A stretch of DNA of 64,000 bases from Salinigranum rubrum (GCF_002906575.1 NZ_CP026313.1:62001-126000); one strand, 5' to 3'; counted from the stretch's first letter, positions 17,100 through 26,560 are shown. The notes: generated by a model not told the origin, from the letters alone. Numbers and translations: made by a program.

Positions 17100-18224
17100 T
17101 TACCGCTCGTCCGCCGGATGTGCCGGCCGATCATCAGGATAGATGGGAGAAACCTCTCCCAATTCGACCAGACTTTCGAGTGGATGGTCGTAGACGCCGG
17201 TGAGGGGAAGTTCAACGCGCTGACGTCGGCGCGAGGACTCGTGTCCTGCGAAAAGTATCTCGGCAGTATTGAGGGCGTTAGCCGCTCTGAGCGTACTCTC
17301 TCGGCCGCTGCTGAGCGAGTCGATCACGTCGTCGATCGCTCGAGTGACCAGCGATGGGTCGTGCTGTTCTGCCGGGACGTCGACCGTCTCGTACCCGCCA
17401 CCGTCTCGACGTATCTCCAGGGCCGGCCCCTCGTTGCGGTCGATCACAATCTCGCCGTCCGTGCCGATAAGTTGCAGGAAGCAGTCGAAGAAGTCGAATT
17501 CGTGAGGTGTATCGAACTGATCGTCACCGCCCCCGGTCGCAGTGACGCCGTGGACGCCGTTTTCGTACTGCCAGCTGACGAATGCGTGATCGGCCACCGG
17601 AACGCCGTACCTGACGTGTGACTTCGAGTAGTCGACCTGTCCCAGCACCCATGAGCCGCGCGATTCGTCGACTAGGTAGCCGGCCATATCCACGGCGTGA
17701 CTTCCTCGGTCGAAGAAGTTGCCGTAGGAGATCTCGACGCGTTTGAGCACCCCGATTTCACCGTCGTCCACGAGGACTTTCGCCGTCCGAAATGGCGCGC
17801 CGAACCGCCTCTGGTGCGCGATCGTCAACTGCACGTCGTGACGGTCACACACGTGGGCCATGGCCCGTGCTTCCGCCCATGTTCTCGCAAACGGCTTCTC
17901 ACAGTGGACCGCCTGCACACCACTTCGGGCACAGTCGATAGTGAGCGGTGCGTGCTTCGGGATCGGGGTGGCGATACTCACGATGTCGGGACGCACTGCG
18001 TCAAGCATCGCCTCGTGATCACGGAAGACACCGTCTTCTGGGATCGAAAACTCCCGAGCGTACTGCTCGGCGTACTCACGAACCAGATCAACGCAGGCAA
18101 CAAGTTCGCTATCCTCTCGGCCCGCATAGCCGTCGCCGTGGTGATAGGCCCACGAGTGCGTGCGGCCGCTGATGTCGTACTCTCGTCCAGGTCCTGTACC
18201 AATGACGGCTACTCGATAGGACAT
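17100..18224 (-). CDS. Gfo/Idh/MocA-family NAD(P)-dependent oxidoreductase
   Basis: A 374-residue protein from ATG 18224 (MSYRVAVIGTGPGREYD); the longer frame upstream lacks coding character. The N-terminal Rossmann motif VAVIGTGPG is followed by HEAMLDAVRPDIVSIATPIP and the family motif VHCEKPFARTWAEARAM, where EKP contributes the catalytic Lys. HQRRFGAPFRTA then starts the C-terminal alpha/beta substrate domain. Family members oxidise or reduce sugars, inositols and related polyols. The motif H-x-V-D in RGSHAVDMAGYLVDE resembles the metal-independent catalytic Asp/His pair. It lies 93 bases downstream of the cytochrome/Fe-S gene on the same strand. The substrate cannot be told; sugar acid or sugar alcohol use would fit the ABC importer and uronate-dehydrogenase-like neighbours. 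Confidence 0.85.
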   Translation of the reverse strand: MSYRVAVIGTGPGREYDISGRTHSWAYHHGDGYAGREDSELVACVDLVREYAEQYAREFSIPEDGVFRDHEAMLDAVRPDIVSIATPIPKHAPLTIDCARSGVQAVHCEKPFARTWAEARAMAHVCDRHDVQLTIAHQRRFGAPFRTAKVLVDDGEIGVLKRVEISYGNFFDRGSHAVDMAGYLVDESRGSWVLGQVDYSKSHVRYGVPVADHAFVSWQYENGVHGVTATGGGDDQFDTPHEFDFFDCFLQLIGTDGEIVIDRNEGPALEIRRDGGGYETVDVPAEQHDPSLVTRAIDDVIDSLSSGRESTLRAANALNTAEILFAGHESSRRRQRVELPLTGVYDHPLESLVELGEVSPIYPDDRPAHPADER

Positions 18225-18317
18225 ACACTCCTGTTCGCTGACCGGCACATAACTGTACTGCTGTCCGATATCTCGACCGACAGACAGCGGCCCGATCAAT
18301 CGACGGTCGATGTACGT

Positions 18318-20450
18318 TCAGGCTTGCCGTCCGTCGCGTATCTCAACCGCCTCTATCAGGAGTTCCGCTACGTCGACGATCTGGATTTCGTCCTCGTAGC
18401 CGCCGGTCTTTCTGCCGTCCTCGTACATCGTCATGCACATTGGACAGGCGACGACGAACTTCTCGATGGCATCGCCAGCACTGGTATCTTCGAGGGCTTC
18501 ACGCAACCGCTCTTCGCTCGGTTTCGGTTCGTCGTCGAAGTCCGTCCAGAGACCGCCACCGCCACCGCCACAACAGAAGGAGTCGTTACGGTTCCGCGGC
18601 ATCTCGACGAGCTTGCAGCCCGTCGCACGGACGAGTTCGCGCGGTGCTTCGTACTCGTCGTTGTACCGTCCGAGATGGCACGGGTCGTGGTAGGTGACTG
18701 TGTAGGCGAGCTCATCGCCCTGAAGGCCCAGACGGCCGTCGTCGACGAGTTCCTCGACGACCTGTGTCCAATGGTATACCGGTGCGCCGTCCCATGATTC
18801 CTCAATCTCGAAGGCCATCATTGGATCGTCGGCGAACTCAGCAAAGTCGACCTCCGGATACTCGTTTTTGAACGTGTTGAACGAATGTGGGTCAGTGCAA
18901 ACGATCTTCTCGAACTCGCATGCTTCGAACGTATCGACCAGAGTGCCAGCCTGTTCGAGAAACAGAAACTCCTCACCGATCCGACGTACGTCGTTACCGT
19001 CGTAGACCTCGTCTTCGTAGAGGATGCCGTACTCAACGCCGGCGAGTTCGAACAACCTCGCGAGCGAGCGGGCCACTTGCTTGTTCCGGTCGTCGTAGCT
19101 GGGATAGTCGCCGACGTACCAGAGGAACTCCACCTCGGTCTCGCGGGCGTCGTCAACTTCGAACTCCAGTTCCGCAGTCCAGTCGGCTCGAGCGCGAGCC
19201 TGATCTCCGAACGTGTTGCCCTGCTGCATCACGTTCTGGAATACGTTTTGGACGTTCGAATCCACGTCGCCTTGATCAACCAGTTGGCGGTTCATCTTGG
19301 TGAAGCTCGACAGATGTTCGATCTCAACGGGACAGGAATCCATGCAGGCCATACAGGCCATACACGACTCCATCGTGGCCGCGTCGATGACAGCGGCACC
19401 CCCGTCGGCGATGATCGGAAGGTCCTCGCCACCGGCATCTCGCTCCTCCCGGTAGGTCTTCAGGTCGAGAATGACGTTCCGTGGGTCGAGCGGCCGGTCA
19501 GACGCCTTAGCCGGGCAAACCGAGGAACACCGGCCGCACTTCGTGCAGGCGTCCTGATCCAGCAATTCCTTCCATGAGAAGTCGTCGATCGTCTCGGCGT
19601 TCGTGGCGTCGAGGTCGGCAGGAATTCCCGGAAGACGTTTGCCGGCGTCTCCGTCGCGCGTGACCACGTTCGCAAACGACGAGAGCATGTGGAACGGCTT
19701 GCCCATCGGAATCGCCGCGATGAACGCCAGTGCAAGTAGCGCGTGCGCCCACCACGTGATTGGGTAGAGTGTACGCGCCAGTTCGGGCGTGACGCCGACC
19801 GCAGCAATGATGAGCGCGACGGCCCACCCGACGAAGCTCGCGGTTTCGAACGGCGGGAAGTCTTGCCCGATGATTCTGACGGCTTCAGTGAGGTAGCCGC
19901 CGACACCTAATAGGAAGAGCGTCCATACTAACAGATCGTCTTCGAGGCTCGTGTGGTGCCCCCACAGCCGCTCGTTTCGAGCGGCATAGCGACGGTACAG
20001 CATGATTCCCAGTCCGACGATGAACAGCAGGCCCATCGCGTCGGCGACGAAGGAGTACGAGAGATAGAAGTCACCGATGAAAAACGACTCGCCGGTCAAT
20101 GGCCGGTAAAGGTCCATATCGATACCGAGGATGATTGTCGCGATCAGCAGCGTCAAAAAACCCCACATAACGAGCAGGTGCATCACACCGCCGACGAAAT
20201 CCCTGTCGAATAGCGTCCTATTCGAAAGGACCGTTCGCGCACTCTCCACGACCCGACTCGGAAGGTCATCAAGTCGGTCGGCATGATCAGCGTCCCCTTT
20301 CGTATACCGCTTGACTCGCTCGGATGCGCCCGCAAGAAACACGAGGATAGCGACTGCTGCAAGATAGTAGAAGACGGCCTTCCCGACTGGACCGATCAAC
20401 CAGAACGTCGGCCGCGTTATTTCACTGCCAATCTGTAACACGATATGCAT
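18318..20450 (-). CDS. Membrane cytochrome b / HdrD-like iron-sulfur oxidoreductase (ETF:quinone oxidoreductase-like)
   Basis: A 710-residue fusion. Residues ~15-260 hold five to six membrane helices of the NarI type with candidate haem-b His (VMHLLVMWGF, ITWWAHALLA, GKPFHMLSS). Two 4Fe-4S motifs follow, CTKCGRCSSVCP near 302 and CMACMACMDSCP near 363. The C-terminal half is HdrD-like with CCG domains, seen as YHDPCHLGRYND, SFCCGGGGGG and CPMCMTMYED. Known relatives include EMO, described in Geobacter and relatives as the membrane enzyme passing ETF electrons to menaquinone, and similar fusions are annotated in haloarchaea. EtfAB is encoded at 50.9-52.6 kb in this window. The partnership with these ETFs is inference. 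Two late Cys-rich motifs and both clusters look complete. Confidence 0.8.
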   Translation of the reverse strand: MHIVLQIGSEITRPTFWLIGPVGKAVFYYLAAVAILVFLAGASERVKRYTKGDADHADRLDDLPSRVVESARTVLSNRTLFDRDFVGGVMHLLVMWGFLTLLIATIILGIDMDLYRPLTGESFFIGDFYLSYSFVADAMGLLFIVGLGIMLYRRYAARNERLWGHHTSLEDDLLVWTLFLLGVGGYLTEAVRIIGQDFPPFETASFVGWAVALIIAAVGVTPELARTLYPITWWAHALLALAFIAAIPMGKPFHMLSSFANVVTRDGDAGKRLPGIPADLDATNAETIDDFSWKELLDQDACTKCGRCSSVCPAKASDRPLDPRNVILDLKTYREERDAGGEDLPIIADGGAAVIDAATMESCMACMACMDSCPVEIEHLSSFTKMNRQLVDQGDVDSNVQNVFQNVMQQGNTFGDQARARADWTAELEFEVDDARETEVEFLWYVGDYPSYDDRNKQVARSLARLFELAGVEYGILYEDEVYDGNDVRRIGEEFLFLEQAGTLVDTFEACEFEKIVCTDPHSFNTFKNEYPEVDFAEFADDPMMAFEIEESWDGAPVYHWTQVVEELVDDGRLGLQGDELAYTVTYHDPCHLGRYNDEYEAPRELVRATGCKLVEMPRNRNDSFCCGGGGGGLWTDFDDEPKPSEERLREALEDTSAGDAIEKFVVACPMCMTMYEDGRKTGGYEDEIQIVDVAELLIEAVEIRDGRQA

Positions 20451-20664
20451 AGATATATGCGAGCCGACAATATAATTAATTCTTACTATCTACCACAAGA
20501 ATAACCGGTAGACGGTATTCAGTGCCTCTCATCTCATTCTCGTATGTTAGTTCTTAATCACTATCGGAGCCCATCCCTCAGAGCCGCACCAGATCTCTGC
20601 TGCCAGTACATGCCCCCCATTGAACGCCTCCTACGAGGCAGTGACGAGATCAGTCCGGGCTAAA

Positions 20665-21237
20665 CACATACGATCTTGCAAAGGCGTCCGGCGAAGACGA
20701 TCTCTCGCCCGGCTATCACGTCGTCTGTGATGTTGACATTGCGATGGCCCACGACTTTGGAACGACTGTGGCCTTTGACCGAAGGTTTCGAAACCACCTG
20801 AAATCAGTAGCGTCGTCGACGTGGACAACGTGGCAGGGGTTGAACTTGATCAGGTGTTCGTCGGTTCCTGTACTAACGGAAAGTTCGATATTCTACGGGC
20901 CGCCGCGAGCGTCTAGAAGGGTGCCGAAGTCGACCCCGGAGTCAGAATGATCGTTATGGCCACCTCGCGCGACATTTACGCGCATGCCGAACGGGCCGGT
21001 CTCGTTCGCGTCTTTACCGAGGCGAGAGCGATCGTCACGAACTCCACGTGCGGGACCTGCGACGACAGGAGCATGGGGGCACTGGCCGCCGGCGAGGTGT
21101 GTCTCGCCACACAAAATCGCAATTACAAGGGGCGGATGGGTAGCTACGATGCTGAGGTGTACTTATCCAGTCCAGAAACCGCCGCAGCCTCCGCGATAAT
21201 TGGACATATCACCGATCCATGGGAGGTGGGTGTATGA
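20665..21237 (+). pseudogene. Aconitase/LeuC-type hydro-lyase large subunit remnant
   Basis: The recognisable start is LAKASGEDDLSPGYHVVCDV followed by IAMAHDFGTTVAF, the N-terminus of LeuC/homoaconitase large subunits. It breaks at ~20800 and resumes after a deletion as VDNVAGVELDQVFVGSCTNG. A TAG interrupts after RAAASV at ~20912, then MIVMATSRDIYAHAERAGLV and IVTNSTCGTC follow to the end DPWEVGV. The SCTNG and CGTC cysteines that bind the 4Fe-4S cluster are kept, but about half of the ~420 residues are lost and the frame changes, so it is dead. The stop overlaps the ATG of the small subunit (ATGA), a relic of translational coupling. Upstream, 20451-20664 shows nothing recognisable. Confidence 0.75.
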
Positions 21238-21738
21238 GAGGAACAGCGAACACGTTTGGCTACGATATTAACACGGACGTGATCCTGTCGATCGACACGC
21301 ACACGAACCTCCACGAATGTCGAGAAAGCCAGCCAAACACTCTTCGGGCCAATTCAGCCCGACTTCTACGAGACCGTTCGCGATGGGGACATTATCGTCG
21401 CAGAGGAACACTTCGGCTGTGGCAGCGGCCGCGAGAACACAGCCGAGGTGATTAGAACCGTTGGGATTGTCTCGGTCGTGGCGGAGTCGTTCGCACGAAT
21501 ATTCTACCGGAACGCCATCGCGATTGGCCTGCCGGTCGTTACGTGTTGCGGCGTCAGTGAGCACGTCTCGGAGGATGACGTGATCGACATCGATCTCGCC
21601 GATGGCGTCGTTCGAAACGCCACTACCGGTGAGGCGTTCGAGTTCGAATCATTGCAGGCGGAGATACGGTCGATCCTCGATGTGGGCGGGTGGAATGGGT
21701 ATCTCGACGGTGGTCGGACCTCCTTACGGGATGAGTGA
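21234..21738 (+). pseudogene. LeuD-type hydro-lyase small subunit, one frameshift
   Basis: It begins MRGTANTFGYDINTDVIL, the LeuD/homoaconitase small-subunit start, with ATG 21234 overlapping the large-subunit stop. One base too many (or two lost) near 21318, at CACGAATG, shifts the frame to VEKASQTLFGPIQPDFYETV. The substrate-binding loop follows intact as EEHFGCGSGRENTAEV, then GIVSVVAESFARIFYRNAIA and VEFESL-type C-terminal sequence to TGA 21738. Total span is 505 bases, one over 168 codons. With the partner large subunit destroyed, it is unlikely to be functional even if the shift is an error. Confidence 0.75.
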
Positions 21739-21766
21739 GGGACGAATGAGTCACGGGCCACGCCAC

Positions 21767-21777
21767 AATGTTAAAGC
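21767..21777 (+). promoter_or_regulatory. TATA-like box, leaderless-type promoter for the epimerase gene
   Basis: ATGTTAAAGC is centred about 27 bases before ATG 21800, placing the expected transcription start at the start codon. Confidence 0.4.
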
Positions 21778-21799
21778 GGCGTGTCTGTGACTTAGCAGT

Positions 21800-22642
21800 A
21801 TGAAAGTGCTCATAACCGGTGGCGCCGGGACCGTCGGGACGGCAATCACAGATCACCTCGCTGATCGTCCAGCTTACTCGTTTACTAGCCTCGATCTGGA
21901 CGACCACTCTGACTCGAACGTCGAATCCGTCGTGGCAGACGTGGCTGAGTACGACGCAATCCGGCCGCACTTAAACAAGAAAGACGCAGTCGTTCACCTC
22001 GCGAACACGCCGCTACAAACCGGTCACTCGCGAGACCGAACGATTGAGTGGACCGAGGCACACGGGAAGAATATCCGGATACACGCGAACGTCATGCGGG
22101 CGGCAGTTGACGCCGGTGTCGAGTCGGTGATCTGGGCGTCGTCGAATCACGCCGTCGGCATGTACGAAGTGGCGAACGCGCCCGACATCTACTTCCCGGA
22201 CTCCGATCTGATTGTCGATCATACGGTACAACCCCGCCCCGACTCTGTCTACGGGGCTGAGAAGCTGTACGGCGAAGGACTCGGTCGGCTGGCGGCCGAG
22301 TCCCACAGGGTCAGGTTCTACGCGCTTCGGATCTGCACCGTCTGTGATCGGGAGTACGACCATCCGTTCGGGCACGCCGAGGCTGGCGTCGACCGTGGCG
22401 ACTGGGAGCGCGACAGCGACGAATATGCGATGCAGGTCGCTCGCATTCGTGGGATGTGGCACTCCCGGCGCGATCACGCCCACTTGGTTGAATGCTGTCT
22501 CGAAGACGACTCCGTGGAGTTCGACGTATTCTACGGCGTCAGCGACAACGATCGGCGGTGGTTCGACATCGATCACGCCCGCGAGGTCCTCGGCTACGAT
22601 CCGCAAGACAACGGTGAAACCTGGGAGGCTCCGCCGACGTAG
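21800..22642 (+). CDS. NAD-dependent epimerase/dehydratase, uronate dehydrogenase-like
   Basis: A 280-residue extended short-chain dehydrogenase. The Rossmann motif ITGGAGTVGTAI is at residues 5-16, VVHLANTP marks the dinucleotide-binding strand, and the active site is ASSNHAVGMY with YGAEK (Tyr-x-x-x-Lys) near residue 152. SSNHAVG is the pattern I associate with uronate dehydrogenases, which oxidise glucuronate or galacturonate at C1 to the lactone, rather than with UDP-glucose epimerases. The length of ~270-280 also fits. It is followed 52 bases later by an acyl-CoA synthetase on the same strand. Galacturonate or related sugar-acid oxidation is a reasonable guess, not shown. Confidence 0.7.
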   Translation: MKVLITGGAGTVGTAITDHLADRPAYSFTSLDLDDHSDSNVESVVADVAEYDAIRPHLNKKDAVVHLANTPLQTGHSRDRTIEWTEAHGKNIRIHANVMRAAVDAGVESVIWASSNHAVGMYEVANAPDIYFPDSDLIVDHTVQPRPDSVYGAEKLYGEGLGRLAAESHRVRFYALRICTVCDREYDHPFGHAEAGVDRGDWERDSDEYAMQVARIRGMWHSRRDHAHLVECCLEDDSVEFDVFYGVSDNDRRWFDIDHAREVLGYDPQDNGETWEAPPT

Positions 22643-22694
22643 CAAGGGTTGAGTGGCGGGTAGTTTCAAGTACTGGACGGACATATCTGAAGCC

Positions 22695-24365
22695 ATGAGA
22701 CCGTCTTTGTGGACACCTGAGAAGTGCGAGTCGTTCGTCGAAAATGGTTGGTGGCCCAACAAGACTATCCTCGACTACGTTTCCGACTCCGCTACGGACA
22801 CTCCCGACCGCGTCGCTCTGGTGGACGAGCGAACGACCTATACCTACGCGGAACTCGCCGACGCCGTGGATAACGTCGCGCTCGGATTGGTCGCTCACGG
22901 TGTCGAACCGGACAACATGCTCGCGGTGCAACTCCCGAACCGGATTGAGGGCGTCGTGGTACACCTCGCGGCGATTCGGGCTGGCGCGATCCCGAACCCT
23001 ATCGTTACCATCTATCGAGAGAACGAGTTGCGGTATATGCTCGATAAACTGGACTCCGTCGCGTACTTTGCGGTAAAAGAACACTGCGGGTTCGACTTCG
23101 AGCGGATGATCCGCGGGATCGCAGACGAGTTCGACGCGCTGGAGAACGTATTTGTCCTCGATGACGGCGAGGCCCTGGTCGACGAGACACGGAGTCTGAC
23201 AGCACTGTTCGAGACGGACTGGGCGGCGCAGACCGACAGCGACCACAGGACGTTGGACGATCGGGAGGTCGGCCCGAACGACACTTCGCTCGTCCTCTTC
23301 ACCTCGGGAACGACCGGAATGCCGAAAGGCGTCATGCACACTGAGAACACTCTCCTGTCCGCGATGAGTAGCCAGATCGACGTGCTGGGCTTGACTTCGG
23401 ACGACGTGATCTTCGCACCGTCACCGATCGGACACTTGACGGCGATCCAGAACGGCTATCGGGCGGCCTTTATGTTGGGGACAGCCTGCGTCCTCCAGGA
23501 ACAGTGGGACGGGTCACGCGCGCTTGAATGGATCGAATCCGAGGGAGCCACGTACACGGCCGGCGCGACGACGTTCCTCACGGACATGACGAACTCTGAA
23601 AACTTCGAGGAATACGATACATCGAGTCTCCGACTAATGATGACCGGTGGTGCACCGATCCCACCCGAGGCCGTGCAGGAGGCCCACGAACAGTTCGAGA
23701 ACCTGACGGTGTGTCGCGGCTGGGGACAGACGGAGAATACCCTCCCAACAATCAATTTCCCGACAGATCCGACGGAAGCACTACGGACGAAAGACGGCCG
23801 ACCGTATGACGGGATGGAGGTTCGCATCGCGTCGCCGGAGACGTTCGATGCGGCGCTCCCCGGGGAGACCGGCGAACTGCAGGTCCGGGGACCTTTTCTC
23901 TTTCTCGGGTACTACGACGACCCCGAGCGGACCGCCGCGTCGTTCACGGCGGACGGTTGGCTCAAGACTGGCGACAAGGCATCTATCGACGACGACGGGT
24001 ACGTGACGATCGAGGGACGGCTGAAAGACGTAATCATCCGCGGCGGTGAGAATATCCCCGTTCGTGAGGTTGAGGCGGATCTCCGCGATCACCCGAGCGT
24101 TGGCGAGGTCGCACTCGTAGCGATGCCCGACGAGAGATTGCAAGAGCGGGCGTGCGCGTACGTTCGTCCCGCTGACCCGGCCACTCCGCCGTCGTTCGAG
24201 GAGGTAATCAACTACCTCACTGAGCGTGGATATATTACCCAACGTCTTCCCGAGCGGCTCGAACTTATCGACGAATTCCCGAGAAACGCGATCGGAAAGA
24301 TTCAGCGATACAAACTTCGAGAGGATGTGGCGGAGCAACTCGATATGGACCCGGTCACGAGATAG
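22695..24365 (+). CDS. AMP-forming acyl-CoA synthetase
   Basis: A 556-residue member of the ANL adenylating superfamily, from ATG 22695 (MRPSLWTPEKCESFVENGWW); a GTG at 22653 is possible but its extension has no family match. The P-loop-like core motif LVLFTSGTTGMPKGVMHT is near residue 205, CRGWGQTENTLP is the A5 motif, GWLKTGDKASIDDDGYV with IEGRLKDVIIRGGENI covers A7-A8, and the catalytic Lys is in NAIGKIQR near the C-terminus. The overall pattern resembles cyclohexanecarboxylate- or dihydroxybenzoate-type ligases. It would activate a carboxylic acid to its CoA thioester in the cytoplasm. The substrate is not predictable by eye. It faces the cyclase-family gene, convergent with a 34-base gap. 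Confidence 0.85.
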   Translation: MRPSLWTPEKCESFVENGWWPNKTILDYVSDSATDTPDRVALVDERTTYTYAELADAVDNVALGLVAHGVEPDNMLAVQLPNRIEGVVVHLAAIRAGAIPNPIVTIYRENELRYMLDKLDSVAYFAVKEHCGFDFERMIRGIADEFDALENVFVLDDGEALVDETRSLTALFETDWAAQTDSDHRTLDDREVGPNDTSLVLFTSGTTGMPKGVMHTENTLLSAMSSQIDVLGLTSDDVIFAPSPIGHLTAIQNGYRAAFMLGTACVLQEQWDGSRALEWIESEGATYTAGATTFLTDMTNSENFEEYDTSSLRLMMTGGAPIPPEAVQEAHEQFENLTVCRGWGQTENTLPTINFPTDPTEALRTKDGRPYDGMEVRIASPETFDAALPGETGELQVRGPFLFLGYYDDPERTAASFTADGWLKTGDKASIDDDGYVTIEGRLKDVIIRGGENIPVREVEADLRDHPSVGEVALVAMPDERLQERACAYVRPADPATPPSFEEVINYLTERGYITQRLPERLELIDEFPRNAIGKIQRYKLREDVAEQLDMDPVTR

Positions 24366-24399
24366 CGCCCACGGCCCACCAGTCTGAAATCGAACTTGA

Positions 24400-25353
24400 T
24401 CACGTAATCGCAGTCGGATTGACTGGCGATCCAGTACCACCGAGAATCTTCAATGGGGAGGCGACGAACAGGAAACTGTATGTTCCGTTCTCCGCGCACC
24501 CGTTAGCGAGTTCGTCGAGTTTGAGAATCTCGTTGAAGAGGATGCCCTGATCGCGTATCAGCGCGGGGTGGAGCGGGAGACGAGAGCTGGTCTCCTCCGA
24601 GTTCGTCTGCTCGTTGGCAATCGTATCGGTCCCGAAGGCGGGGATCTCCATTTCGTGGAACCACTCGGCGACGGCGTCGGTGTAGGTGAGCCCCGGTTCG
24701 TCGAGTTTTTCGAGTTCGGTCGGAACACCGCCGTCGTAGAAAGCCTCGATCCAGCCGGTCCGAATGATCGGAATGTCACGCTTCTGGAGTTCTACACCCT
24801 CCGCGTCGAGGCATTCCTGTAGCTCCGAAAGTTCGATCCGTTCACCGCGGCCAAGGTGATCGACGCCCCGGTGGCGTGCGATGTCGATCAGCACGCCCCG
24901 CCCCACGACGCCGTGGTCCGCGACGTGTTCGATCCCGCAGCGGTCCAGTCCGCCCTTCGTCGTGGTCGCGTCAAACCCGTTGTAGAGCTGCCCGTCGTAC
25001 CACACGTGCCCTGGCGCGTCTATATGGGTAGTCCCGTGGAGGTAGGTGTTGAGCACGTCGTCAGCCCAGTTCATGTAGTCGTCCGATGCTGACTCGACTT
25101 TGCCAGCCTCGTAGTGGCCCTCGTCACGAGCCATGAAGTGCTGGGCGCCCTGTCGCGATGGTGATTTCGGATCCCCCGCTTTCCGACCGATCGGCGTGCC
25201 GAGCGCGTACACGTCGCCCGTCTCGACCGCTTGGGCGCCTCGGAGCACCGCCTCGTTGGTCAGGTAGTTCACGGCACCGAGTTCGTCGGCGTCGCCCCAC
25301 TTCCCCCAGTTGCTGGGAGCGTTCTGTAAGATGTCGACTAACTTTTCGGTCAT
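24400..25353 (-). CDS. Cyclase-family (kynurenine formamidase-like) metal-dependent hydrolase
   Basis: A 317-residue protein starting MTEKLVDILQNAPSNWGKWG. The signature YLHGTTHIDAPGHVWYDG lies near residue 100 and matches the HGTHxDxPxH metal-binding motif of the cyclase superfamily (PF04199), which includes bacterial kynurenine formamidase and isatin hydrolase. HGVVGRGVLIDIARHRGVDH and RDIPIIRTGWIEAFYDG are further family phrases. The length is long, like the isatin hydrolase or polyketide-cyclase subgroup. The final residues SFLFVASPLKILGGTGSPVN match the usual ending. It probably opens a ring or hydrolyses an amide, ester or lactone of a catabolic substrate. Minus-strand ATACTTATTTTG about 30 bases upstream is a likely TATA box. 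Confidence 0.8.
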   Translation of the reverse strand: MTEKLVDILQNAPSNWGKWGDADELGAVNYLTNEAVLRGAQAVETGDVYALGTPIGRKAGDPKSPSRQGAQHFMARDEGHYEAGKVESASDDYMNWADDVLNTYLHGTTHIDAPGHVWYDGQLYNGFDATTTKGGLDRCGIEHVADHGVVGRGVLIDIARHRGVDHLGRGERIELSELQECLDAEGVELQKRDIPIIRTGWIEAFYDGGVPTELEKLDEPGLTYTDAVAEWFHEMEIPAFGTDTIANEQTNSEETSSRLPLHPALIRDQGILFNEILKLDELANGCAENGTYSFLFVASPLKILGGTGSPVNPTAIT

Positions 25354-25560
25354 TAGGGTTCAGATTCCGAGGAGAGAGCAAAATAAGTATCGGTGGTCGA
25401 GTACGTCGAATGAAGACGATTGGTACCGCAGAGATGACGATCATCGGTGTCGATCGGACCAGGCACGGATACTCAATCGTTAATAAGAGTATCATCTCTC
25501 TCGCTATGGGTGGCTCATGAGTGACCGAGTTCTACTGGTAGCGACATTGGTGAATGAGCG

Positions 25561-26028
25561 ATGAAGGCGCGTGAAGCGATGATTCGATTGCTGCGATTCG
25601 AAGACGTTGACATCCTTTTTACGCTGCTCTCCGGCGACTTCATGGGATCGATAGCCGAGATAGAAGAGAAGTGGGGCGACGAGATCAGAACGATTCACTC
25701 GCGACACGAGCAGGGTGCAATGGCGATAGTGGACAGATACACTCGCGCATCGGACGACATCAGTGTCTGCGTCGTCGGCAGAGGACCGGATATTGCCCAG
25801 ACAGGCACGTCGCTGGTGACCGCGAAAAAGCGGGGATCAAAGCTCATGGTACTCGTTCCCAGTTCGGCCGTCTCGTCTCGATACGACACCAAGGGGTTCA
25901 AACAGGAGACGTATCTGGAATCGACTATCGAAACGACGGTCGTCGTCCAGAGCGTCGACGATCCCTGGTACATCGTCCCGACGTACGAGGTAGTGGTCGA
26001 AGACGGCTTTATCTACGTAACGCCCTGA
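25561..26028 (+). pseudogene. Truncated IlvB-like thiamine-diphosphate enzyme, N-terminal fragment
   Basis: The first ~130 residues (MKAREAMIRLLRFEDVDILF, SRHEQGAMAIVDRY, VVGRGPDIAQTGTSLVTAKK) align with the N-terminus of the complete enzyme at 38318-39985 (RHEQGALAMADGY, VGRGPAIAQTGTASVTARK), including the TPP-activating Glu. After VVVQSVDDPW the protein changes to IVPTYEVVVEDGFIYVTP and stops at 155 residues, where ~400 more, including the TPP-binding GDG...N domain, would be expected. The final ~20 residues do not match the intact copy and look like read-through into unrelated DNA. It is a recombination remnant and could not be catalytic. Confidence 0.7.
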
Positions 26029-26095
26029 CTCGGTTTCTGCATCCTCAAAGCGCCGGGTTACAAACTCTCGTGAACGGCCTTCCAGAGGGTGTAAC

Positions 26096-26441
26096 TAGAT
26101 ACCATGTATCTTGGAGTATCCCTGCTCTTCACGCCGATGTACTGCAGAGACGACTGGTTCCCCGTCGACGAGAAACTCCCACTCACTCCCGTTTTGCGGG
26201 TCGACCGAACGCGGATATCAACGCCAAGCTCGGCCTCAAGTGAGTCGATAACCACGGGAACGTAAGCACCATCACTGAACCGTGTTGGCCGATACGGCCG
26301 GAGGCCGTGGTCTGGAAACTCTTCGATGTAGTTGCGCCACCGCGCCGGATACGTCGAGAAGTCTTCGCCCTCGTAGGGGTCGTCTTCGTGGTACCCCGGG
26401 GGAGGCGAAGCGGATCGAGGACTGGAATCAGTGTCTCGCAT
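26096..26441 (-). pseudogene. Conserved-looking haloarchaeal hypothetical protein, two single-base frameshifts
   Basis: It begins MRDTDSSPRSASPPPGYHED at ATG 26441 and runs clearly to VDIRVR. Loss of one G near 26205 shifts to VDPQNGSEWEFLVDG, and loss of another G in GGG near 26165 shifts to EPVVSAVHRREEQGYSKIHG before TAG at 26096-26098. The span of 346 bases is two short of 116 codons, in line with two missing bases. The reconstructed ~115-residue protein is acidic, Pro/Tyr-rich at its N-terminus (PYEGEDFSTYPARWRNYIEE), with no signal or helix. I do not know its function. Both breaks are in G runs, so the gene may be intact in the cell. Confidence 0.55.
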
Positions 26442-26560
26442 GTGTAGCGGTAGCCGTGTCGTTCGAAACAGACTGTATAAACGTCGACGAATGGAGGGCC
26501 GTTAACTATTGCGAGGAGGACACAGTTTCATAACACGTGCGAACGAGGATGTAGACACCG

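Noticed and set aside
17697-18797. A 366-codon plus-strand frame over the Gfo/Idh/MocA and cytochrome genes
   Set aside because: It is antisense to two clearly recognised proteins and bridges the gap between them; GC-rich genomes produce such frames by chance.
20451-20664. Possible N-terminal continuation of the LeuC-type remnant
   Set aside because: A weak phrase (ERLLRGSDEISPG) is seen near 20620-20660, but it repeats rather than extends the N-terminus and has a stop; too uncertain to annotate.
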